From Bdellovibrio sp. (lineage in GTDB: Bacteria > Myxococcota > SpSt-1050): a stretch of 6,892 bases of DNA. Position numbers and translations under genes: made by a program. The notes under the pieces are model-generated. The model searched no databases, was not told the DNA's origin, and was given only the letters and a program-made list of their open reading frames with translations. Position 1 is the first letter of the stretch. Each line of letters starts with the position of its first letter. The stretch covers positions 1 to 6,892 of the forward strand of contig DYEF01000101.1 of assembly GCA_020725805.1 (NCBI GenBank), written 5' to 3'. Positions 1-5,479 of this stretch are shown piece after piece.

Positions 1-67
1 AGTTATTGCAACGGATGTATATGTGGAATACGGTATTTGGTGCAGATAATCTGATAGGTCTTGGCAT
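1..67 (-). CDS. IS200-like / REP-associated Y1 transposase, N-terminal fragment
   Basis: Only the first 22 codons and one base are inside the window; the gene runs off the left edge. The peptide starts MPRPIRLSAPNTVFHIYIRC and continues NN. This matches the start of Y1_Tnp family proteins (usual pattern M-[AP]-R-P-L-R-...-P-x-x-x-[YF]-H-[IV]-x-x-R-x-N-[NA]), the first beta strand of the HUH single-strand transposase fold. The catalytic HUH motif and tyrosine would lie outside the window, so activity cannot be judged. Members cut and join single-stranded DNA hairpins, either as IS200/IS605 transposases or as domesticated REP-associated enzymes. The start is set by the family N-terminus and by GGAGG at 82-78, ten bases upstream. 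An ATG at 74-72 is in another frame and only three bases from that site. The gene is divergent from the protease gene. The identification rests on a short but characteristic stretch. Confidence 0.62.
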   Translation of the reverse strand, partial: MPRPIRLSAPNTVFHIYIRCNN

Positions 68-77
68 AAAGCATACA

Positions 78-82
78 CCTCC
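78..82 (-). promoter_or_regulatory. Ribosome binding site of the transposase gene
   Basis: On the minus strand GGAGG (CCTCC on plus) precedes the ATG at 67-65 by ten bases. The spacing is on the long side, but the motif is a full anti-16S match and supports a real gene starting here. Confidence 0.5.
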
Positions 83-191
83 AAAAAGAAAGCATGATTT
101 TAATAATGACATCAAATTGCGTTCCAGATTTTTGGCAGGCATCTTTATATGACATTTTTATCAAGCATATTTAAAGTTTTTTACAATGGAT

Positions 192-220
192 TTGATAACA
201 GATGTTGTGTATAGTATATA
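192..220 (+). promoter_or_regulatory. Candidate sigma70-type promoter of the protease gene
   Basis: A -35-like TTGATA (192-197, five of six consensus bases) is followed after exactly 17 bases by a -10-like TATATA (215-220, four of six). Transcription would start near 226-228. That leaves about 25 bases of leader before the ATG at 252 and makes the upstream ATG at 234 an unlikely start. The region is AT-rich, so chance matches are possible. Confidence 0.42.
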
Positions 221-225
221 GCCAG

Positions 226-241
226 AAGGCCTTATGGCCTT
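226..241 (+). other. Leader hairpin abutting the protease ribosome binding site
   Basis: AAGGCC (226-231) and GGCCTT (236-241) form a perfect 6-bp, GC-rich stem with a TTAT loop. The stem can be lengthened by two C-G pairs (222-223 with 242-243) across a 2-base bulge, which would cover the first bases of the GGGAGG Shine-Dalgarno sequence. If the promoter at 192-220 is right, the stem sits almost exactly at the 5' end of the mRNA. Possible roles are mRNA stabilisation or control of translation. It could instead be a palindromic end recognised by the neighbouring IS200-like transposase. The pairing is seen in the sequence; the role is inferred. Confidence 0.45.
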
Positions 242-247
242 GGGAGG
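242..247 (+). promoter_or_regulatory. Ribosome binding site that decides the protease start
   Basis: GGGAGG lies four bases before the ATG at 252, while the in-frame ATG at 234 lies upstream of this site, inside the hairpin loop. Starting at 252 also puts Met-Lys-Thr directly before the hydrophobic core of the signal peptide, which is the usual shape, so 252 is preferred. Confidence 0.6.
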
Positions 248-251
248 TTGT

Positions 252-2447
252 ATGAAAACCCTGATAGTATCTGTTTTAATTGTTTTGTTTTCAAATACAA
301 TTTATGCGGGTGGTCTTACCTTGAATGAATTGCAGAAAATTCTAAAGGAGACAAATGCCGGCTGGACTGCCGGTGAAAACAATATTACAAAACTGCCGGA
401 GGATGTGAAGAGGAGGCTGTTTGCCAATGAATTCAGAAGGACCGTAGATGGACCTGACGTCTTTAAGGGTGGACTTGGTGTAGTTCCTTCAAAATTCGAC
501 TGGAGAAATAAAGACGGCAAGAATTATGTTACACCTGTTAAGTATCAGGAGGATTGCGGTGCCTGCTGGGCATTCGCATCCGTTGGCGCAATTGAGTCCA
601 AATATCTTATTCAGACCCAGAAGGCGTTTAATAATCTGCTTGACCTCTCTGAGCAGATACTGGTTTCCTGTAACAGCTTCGGAGGCGGTTGTAACGGCGG
701 TTATCTGGATTCGGCAGCCAATTTTCTAAAAAACTCAGGTACGTACGATGAATCCTGCTATCCTTACAGGGCATCTGATTCTTCCTGCTCCTATGCCTGC
801 AAGTTCTACGGGACCTATGTCTATAAGATTTCATCATATCAGATGGTCAGTCAGTCTGTTACCGCTCTTAAGGAGGCAGTTTACAATTACGGACCAATTC
901 CGGTTGCAATGATGGTCTATGAGGATTTTGAGTATTATCAGAGCGGGGTTTATACACATAAGACAGGATCGCAGACAGGGGCACATGCGGTTCTTATTGT
1001 CGGATGGGATGATTCCCAGAGCTGTTTTATAGTCAAAAACTCTTTTTCAACTGCATGGGGCGAGAGCGGATATTTCAGAATTGCCTATTCCGAAGTGACC
1101 GGTTACAGTGATTTCGGATACTCTGCTGTTGCATACGGAAATGTAACTGCAACCAATTATGTGCAGACTATGCTTGCAACGGACCCGGGCGGGAAATCCA
1201 TCAAATTCGATGGTTACTCAATAACGACACCGGTGATATACAGTCTGCCCTCCGGTTCTTCTCATACGGTAAGCATCAATAATGTTTTTACGGAATCTGA
1301 TGGTAAGACAAGATATTTGTTTGATAGCAGGTCTGACGGGAAAGGTATAAATGACAATGTCGTAATTCCTTCCACAGACTCTTCGATACTCTGGAGTTAC
1401 AAGCTGCAGTATCTCTTCAAGACATCAGTAAATAATTCTGCCTATGGGAGGGTTGAGCCGGACTGTTCTTCGGGCTGCTGGAATGATTACTGGACGAGTG
1501 TTACCTTCTCCGCACTTCCCAATACGGGTTATCAGTTTAAAAACTGGAGTGGCGATATTCAGAGTTCAACAAATCCTCTAAAGTTTACAGTAATGGAGCC
1601 GTTGTCAATTACTGCCAATTTTGACAAGGCGACCGTTAAAACATATACAATTACCGCATCGGCAGGTCCAAACGGAAAGATTACTCCTTCAGGGAATATA
1701 AATGTGCCGGAGAAGGGTTCGCAGGCATTTGATATTACCCCCGACAACGGATATTCGGTCGAGGATGTACTTGTTGACAATCAGACAGTAGGGGCAGTAA
1801 CGAAGTATGTGTTCAGTAACGTAACGGCAAACCATACCATTTATGCAAAGTTTGTTTCGAATACGATTCCTACATATACGATAATCGCTTCGGCATCAGA
1901 GGGGGGGAGAATTCAGCCCGAAGGTTCGATCGTTGTGAGAAGGGGTGCATCTCAGACATTTACAATGATTCCTGACAGCGGCTACATAATCGACAACGTT
2001 ATAGTGGATGGGAATTCTGTCGGGGCAGTAAGCAATTATACATTCAGTAACGTCTCTGCAAATCACGGTATATCCGCAATATTCAAGAAGCAGAGCCAGA
2101 ATAAGGAGTATGTTAAGCTCTCGGTTAAATATTCGGGCGGCGGAGAGGGGGGTGTAGTCAGTAATCCGGCAGGACTCAACTGCAGTGGCGATTGTTCGGG
2201 ATGGTTTGTAAAAGGCAGTACGGTTCAGCTGATCGCAAATCCCAGATCTTCGAGCACATTTGAGGGATGGAATATCGGCAGTTGCGGAAAGAGTCAGGCC
2301 TGCAATATTGTTATGAATTACGATACACCGGTTACTGTATACTTTAAATTGAAGGACGGCGAAAATCCGGACGGGAATACTGACGAAGAGGCACTTCAGG
2401 AGTCCATCAAATCAGCATCAGGTTGTAGCTGCAGTTATATTGATTGA
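252..2447 (+). CDS. Secreted papain-family (C1A) cysteine protease with C-terminal InlB-type repeats
   Basis: The protein is 731 residues. Residues 1-19 are a Sec signal peptide (hydrophobic core 4-13, probable cut after Tyr-Ala19). Residues 22-62 resemble the short C1A propeptide, with the N-A-G-W-T-A-G-E pattern around Trp38. The papain domain begins at about 78 (PSKFDWR) and ends near 296. Its oxyanion-hole Gln99, nucleophile Cys105 (in C-G-A-C-W-A-F), His245 (G-A-H-A-V) and Asn263 (K-N-S, followed by W-G) are all present, so it should be active. C-N-G-G and paired cysteines suggest disulfides, hence function outside the cytoplasm. Residues 297-698 are beta modules of the divergent InlB B-repeat kind. 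The first is degenerate, the second carries W-S-G-D at 432-435, two are near-copies (465-534, 542-611), and the last is Cys-rich (620-698). Such tails usually serve surface display or binding. The chain ends abruptly with a G-C-S-C motif (Cys725, Cys727). An upstream in-frame ATG at 234 would add six residues. The substrate is unknown. Confidence 0.93.
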   Translation: MKTLIVSVLIVLFSNTIYAGGLTLNELQKILKETNAGWTAGENNITKLPEDVKRRLFANEFRRTVDGPDVFKGGLGVVPSKFDWRNKDGKNYVTPVKYQEDCGACWAFASVGAIESKYLIQTQKAFNNLLDLSEQILVSCNSFGGGCNGGYLDSAANFLKNSGTYDESCYPYRASDSSCSYACKFYGTYVYKISSYQMVSQSVTALKEAVYNYGPIPVAMMVYEDFEYYQSGVYTHKTGSQTGAHAVLIVGWDDSQSCFIVKNSFSTAWGESGYFRIAYSEVTGYSDFGYSAVAYGNVTATNYVQTMLATDPGGKSIKFDGYSITTPVIYSLPSGSSHTVSINNVFTESDGKTRYLFDSRSDGKGINDNVVIPSTDSSILWSYKLQYLFKTSVNNSAYGRVEPDCSSGCWNDYWTSVTFSALPNTGYQFKNWSGDIQSSTNPLKFTVMEPLSITANFDKATVKTYTITASAGPNGKITPSGNINVPEKGSQAFDITPDNGYSVEDVLVDNQTVGAVTKYVFSNVTANHTIYAKFVSNTIPTYTIIASASEGGRIQPEGSIVVRRGASQTFTMIPDSGYIIDNVIVDGNSVGAVSNYTFSNVSANHGISAIFKKQSQNKEYVKLSVKYSGGGEGGVVSNPAGLNCSGDCSGWFVKGSTVQLIANPRSSSTFEGWNIGSCGKSQACNIVMNYDTPVTVYFKLKDGENPDGNTDEEALQESIKSASGCSCSYID
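1644..2084 (+). repeat. Two tandem 70-residue beta repeats inside the protease
   Basis: Codons 1644-1853 and 1875-2084 encode two modules of exactly 70 residues joined by a 7-residue linker. By eye 37 of 70 positions are identical, including the shared D-x-G-Y, V-G-A-V and F-S-N-V-[TS]-A-N-H motifs. This is a common bacterial extracellular repeat related to the divergent InlB B-repeat. The DNA copies have drifted, so the duplication is old. Confidence 0.85.
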
Positions 2448-2489
2448 TGCAAGTCCGGATTCTATTTTACCTTACTATACTATCCCTTT

Positions 2490-2515
2490 ATTAACAGCTT
2501 AATCTGTAATTTTTT
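2490..2515 (+). terminator. Weak candidate terminator of the protease gene
   Basis: About 43 bases after the protease stop, ACAG (2494-2497) pairs with CTGT (2504-2507) around a six-base loop. The stem can be extended by three A-T pairs across one bulged A, and a run of Ts follows (2510-2515). It is AT-rich and weak. A second small AT stem (2533-2545) followed by TTTTT (2546-2550) could act with it. No better candidate is visible in the convergent gap, and no clear terminator is seen for the minus-strand operon. Confidence 0.3.
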
Positions 2516-2561
2516 GTGGTTTAACGTAAGGTCTATATTCTATAGTTTTTATTGCCTATCT

Positions 2562-2577
2562 GCTATGGCGCTATGGC
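2562..2577. repeat. 8-bp tandem duplication
   Basis: GCTATGGC is repeated twice in direct succession (2562-2569, 2570-2577) in the convergent gap. It is probably a slippage product with no evident function. Confidence 0.5.
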
Positions 2578-2688
2578 TCTACCTGGCACCTTATAATAGT
2601 GGATTAATTATTTGCCAATGATTTCAACGGGTTAGAAGCATGCCCGGCACCCAAAGCATACGCAAAATGATGATTGCTGATTATATGA

Positions 2689-4752
2689 TTATCTTGAAAA
2701 GAGACCCTTCAGCCAGCTCATAAATCCGTTCTTTTTAGGGCCTTTTTCAGTTCTTGTATCGGTTTTGTCTGATTTTCTGGGAGGCCCGGCATCTCCCGGT
2801 GAATCTTCTAATCTGACTTTGATAAGATCCTTGCGGTTTGTAAAGTTGATAAATCTTACGGGGAGACTCTCTCCGCTCTCAAGGTCGACTGCCTGTATCT
2901 TAAAGATTGATTCCGGGTCAACCGAAAATTTTACGTTTATGCGGGCCTTGCCTTTGGGGACCTGAGGAATATTGAATATGGTAAGTTCGCCTACGATCTC
3001 GTTTGCCTCGATGAAAGGGGATTCTCCCTGATAGATGCCGAGTGTCATCTCCTTTACGAAATCGGCGGGGTTCAAAAGAGTTATCGAACGCTCTGTGGGG
3101 AGCTGTGAATTACGCGGAATTACCTTCAGGTATTTTTTGCCGTCAAGTGATATCCCTACCGACATCGGAAGGACATCAATGAGCAGCACGTTTTCGTTTT
3201 TCAGTATCGAGTCTGCCAGAAGTGCTGCACCAATACCTACTGCCTCATCCGGATGAACTCCCTTATGAGGTTCTTTACCAAAGTATTCCACAATCTTCTT
3301 TTTGACAAGAGGCATCCGGCTCTGGCCGCCAACAAGGAGTATCTCGTCGATACTCTTTATGTCGATATTCTTTGCGTTGAGTACCTCTTCACAGACTATA
3401 ATCGTCCTGTCCACAAGGTCTGATGTCAGCTCTTCTACCTTCTGACGGGTTATCGATTGTCTTATGTCTACTGCCTTTCCGTTTATAAGAGAAACAAACG
3501 GGATATGGACCGCCTTTTCCTGTGCCGAGGATAGTTCTATTTTTGCGTTTTCTGCCGCAAATAAGAGCCTCTGCATTATCACCATATCTTTTGAGAGGTC
3601 TACTCCGTATTGCTTATTGAATTCGTCTACTATGTAGTTGACAATACGGTTGTCAAAATCGACACCACCCAAAAATGTATCACCACCTGTAGAGAGGACC
3701 TCGAAGACATTGTCGTGAATATCCATAATTGAAACGTCGAAAGTGCCGCCGCCGAGGTCATAGACCATTATCCTCTTCTTCATCCCTTTATAGAAGCCAA
3801 ACGCTATTGCAGCCGCGGTTGGTTCATTCAGTATCCGCTCCACTTCCAGTCCGGCGAGTCTTCCGGCCTCTTTGACCGCCTGCCTCTGGGATTCATTGTA
3901 ATATGCAGGAACCGTTATGACAGCGCGGTTTACCTCTTCCGCAAAATATGTCTCTGCAATCTCCTTGAGTTCTTTCAGGATGAAGGAGGATATCTCCTCA
4001 AGCGTAAATTTTGTGTCCGCGATACTGACGATACAGTTTTCATTTTCCCCTTCCAGAATTTCGTATGAGAATCTGCTCTTTATGTCCTGTACTATTTTGG
4101 ATTTGTATTTTCTGCCAATAAGTCTCTTTGCACCGTAGACAGTGTTTCTTGGATTGATAAGAAGCTGCTCCCGCGCAGGGTTGCCAACTAGTAATTTACC
4201 TTTTTCATTGATTGCAACAATGGACGGGACAGTCCTGTATCCCTGCCTCGAAGGAATGACAACAGGTTTATTGTTTACCACAGTTGAAACGCAGGAGAAT
4301 GTTGTACCTAAGTCGATTCCGATTATCTTGCGTGATTTTTTTATTGCCGGGGTCTCTGCCGGTTTGGATGGTTCTATGTCTCTCCCTTCCTTATATTCCT
4401 TTATTGCTCCCGACCTCTCGATTTCCTGTGCGACAATCTCCTCTATAAGACGGGCTGCCTGCGGAGAAAGTTTTGTAAATCTGATACCGCATCCGTGTTC
4501 CTTTTTGTCGTCGCTTTCCGTCTTCTTCCATACAACTGTCCCTTCGCCCGAGAAGAGAATTTCTCCTGTATTCTTCAGTATCTCGAATTTTATTGTCTGT
4601 CCGACTTCCGGCGGGTTATGTGTATGAACAAAGCATCCGCCCTTCGAAATATTTACCGCAAAATCCTTTTTTACGTCAGTAGAATCAGTACTTAGCCTTA
4701 TCAGAAGGGGATATTTTACTCTTTCATCCTTTCGTCTGTTTGAATAATCCAT
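2689..4752 (-). CDS. PilZ-Hsp70 fusion: putative c-di-GMP-binding, lidless DnaK-like chaperone
   Basis: The protein is 687 residues. Residues 5-115 form a PilZ domain of the type expanded in Myxococcus and relatives. Both c-di-GMP motifs are present: R-x-x-x-R (Arg7, Arg11) and N-x-S-x-x-G (Asn34, Ser36, Gly39). A charged linker (116-140) leads to an Hsp70 ATPase domain: I-G-I-D-L-G-T-T at 144-151, Lys209, N-E-P-T-A-A-A at 309-315, D-L-G-G-G-T-F-D at 332-339 (Thr337 equals DnaK Thr199), and the adenosine motif L-L-V-G-G-Q-S-R-M-P at 472-481. The hydrophobic interdomain linker V-L-L-I-D-V is at 522-527, followed by a beta substrate-binding domain to about 648. The alpha-helical lid is absent. 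In its place are a Pro/Lys/Asp-rich stretch and a terminal segment with Trp680, Leu681, Leu684 and Phe685 that could form an amphipathic helix. No signal peptide or membrane segment, so probably cytoplasmic. It lies eight bases after rph with no Shine-Dalgarno sequence, which suggests translational coupling. The start is fixed by the PilZ N-terminus. Function as a c-di-GMP-tuned chaperone is inferred. Confidence 0.93.
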   Translation of the reverse strand: MDYSNRRKDERVKYPLLIRLSTDSTDVKKDFAVNISKGGCFVHTHNPPEVGQTIKFEILKNTGEILFSGEGTVVWKKTESDDKKEHGCGIRFTKLSPQAARLIEEIVAQEIERSGAIKEYKEGRDIEPSKPAETPAIKKSRKIIGIDLGTTFSCVSTVVNNKPVVIPSRQGYRTVPSIVAINEKGKLLVGNPAREQLLINPRNTVYGAKRLIGRKYKSKIVQDIKSRFSYEILEGENENCIVSIADTKFTLEEISSFILKELKEIAETYFAEEVNRAVITVPAYYNESQRQAVKEAGRLAGLEVERILNEPTAAAIAFGFYKGMKKRIMVYDLGGGTFDVSIMDIHDNVFEVLSTGGDTFLGGVDFDNRIVNYIVDEFNKQYGVDLSKDMVIMQRLLFAAENAKIELSSAQEKAVHIPFVSLINGKAVDIRQSITRQKVEELTSDLVDRTIIVCEEVLNAKNIDIKSIDEILLVGGQSRMPLVKKKIVEYFGKEPHKGVHPDEAVGIGAALLADSILKNENVLLIDVLPMSVGISLDGKKYLKVIPRNSQLPTERSITLLNPADFVKEMTLGIYQGESPFIEANEIVGELTIFNIPQVPKGKARINVKFSVDPESIFKIQAVDLESGESLPVRFINFTNRKDLIKVRLEDSPGDAGPPRKSDKTDTRTEKGPKKNGFMSWLKGLFSR

Positions 4753-4760
4753 ATAATCAA

Positions 4761-5468
4761 CTAAATAAGAAAACCTTTTTGCATTTTTATTATACCCAGA
4801 ATTCCTTTCTGGGCAAGTAAAAAGAGTCTGTCGAACTCATCTTTTGTAATTGCCCTCTTTTCTGACGTGCACTGAAGTTCGACAATCTTCAGGTTTTCTG
4901 TCATAACCAGATTCAGGTCGAGCTCTGCATTCGAATCTTCGTAATAATTGAGGTCGAGAAGTGGTTCGCCGTTTACTATACCCGCGGATACGGCAGCGAC
5001 CTGCTCTTTTATTGGCATTGAAGGTATCACTCCCATATTGTAGAGTCTCTTGAGTGCGTGCTGGACGGCAATGAAGGCGCCCGTAATTGCACAGGTGCGT
5101 GTACCACCGTCTGCCTGCAGGACATCGCAGTCGATAATTATGGATTTGTCTTTTAGTGAAACAAGGTCGGTTACTGCACGGATCGACCTTCCGATAAGCC
5201 TCTGGATTTCGTGAGTTCTTCCTGATTTCAGTACAGAATCGCGCGGCGAACGTTTCTGATTTGCCCTTGGAAGCATATTGTATTCGGCTGTAATCCAGCC
5301 CGAGTCCTTTCCGGTCAGCCATTGCGGAAGTTTCTCTTCGAGTGAAACAGTTATCAGGACTCGTGTATCACCAAAGGAGATGATAAGTGAACCCTCTGCA
5401 TATTTGTTGATATCTGTTTCGATCTCTATCTTTCTTAGCTGGTCATTTGCCCTTGCATCTATTCTCAT
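4761..5468 (-). CDS. rph: Ribonuclease PH
   Basis: RNase PH is a phosphate-dependent 3'-to-5' exoribonuclease that trims tRNA 3' ends and also acts on rRNA; it normally forms a hexamer ring in the cytoplasm. At 235 residues this is the usual length. The family start R-x-D-x-R-x-N-D-Q-L-R is present. Phosphate is bound by Arg84 (S-G-R-T-x-E-I-Q-R-L-I-G-R) and by G-G-T-R-T at 121-125. The catalytic acidic residues Asp178 and Asp184 stand in E-D-S-N-A-E-L-D. Toward the C-terminus the usual Q-G-T-A-E-G is Q-C-T-S-E-K (199-204), a mild departure outside the active site. It follows ychF by nine bases, and its Shine-Dalgarno sequence overlaps the ychF stop codon. In many genomes rph precedes the rdgB/ham1 pyrophosphatase gene; here that place is taken by pilZ-dnaK. 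Full-length and apparently functional. Confidence 0.96.
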   Translation of the reverse strand: MRIDARANDQLRKIEIETDINKYAEGSLIISFGDTRVLITVSLEEKLPQWLTGKDSGWITAEYNMLPRANQKRSPRDSVLKSGRTHEIQRLIGRSIRAVTDLVSLKDKSIIIDCDVLQADGGTRTCAITGAFIAVQHALKRLYNMGVIPSMPIKEQVAAVSAGIVNGEPLLDLNYYEDSNAELDLNLVMTENLKIVELQCTSEKRAITKDEFDRLFLLAQKGILGIIKMQKGFLI

Positions 5469-5474
5469 CTGAAA

Positions 5475-5479
5475 CTCCT
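5475..5479 (-). promoter_or_regulatory. rph ribosome binding site overlapping the ychF stop
   Basis: AGGAG on the minus strand ends six bases before the rph ATG (5468-5466) and shares two bases with the ychF TAG stop (5480-5478). Ribosomes finishing ychF therefore end on the site used to start rph. Confidence 0.75.

Noticed and set aside
3-152. Plus-strand open frame of 49 codons from the left edge ending at TGA 150-152, looking like the tail of a gene.
   Set aside because: It overlaps, on the other strand, the transposase start, which has a recognisable family N-terminus and a ribosome binding site. The plus frame resembles nothing I know.
234-251. ATG at 234 as the start of the protease (six extra residues).
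   Set aside because: It lies in the hairpin loop only a few bases from the predicted transcription start, with a weak AAGG motif upstream. The ATG at 252 has GGGAGG before it and gives a standard signal peptide.
2445-2447. TGA of the protease as a selenocysteine codon.
   Set aside because: No selenocysteine-insertion hairpin was recognised just downstream, and no selenoprotein family of this type is known to me. Truncation or a plain stop is simpler.
2640-2657. GGCAC...GC pattern considered as a sigma54 promoter.
   Set aside because: The distance between the GG and GC elements is two bases too short, and no suitably placed gene follows.
4142-4627. 161-codon plus-strand frame antisense to pilZ-dnaK.
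   Set aside because: It lies wholly inside a well-supported gene, with no ribosome binding site or family resemblance; it is a frame shadow.
4837-5322. 161-codon minus-strand frame inside rph.
   Set aside because: An alternative frame of the RNase PH gene with Arg/Cys-rich, unstructured composition; not a gene.
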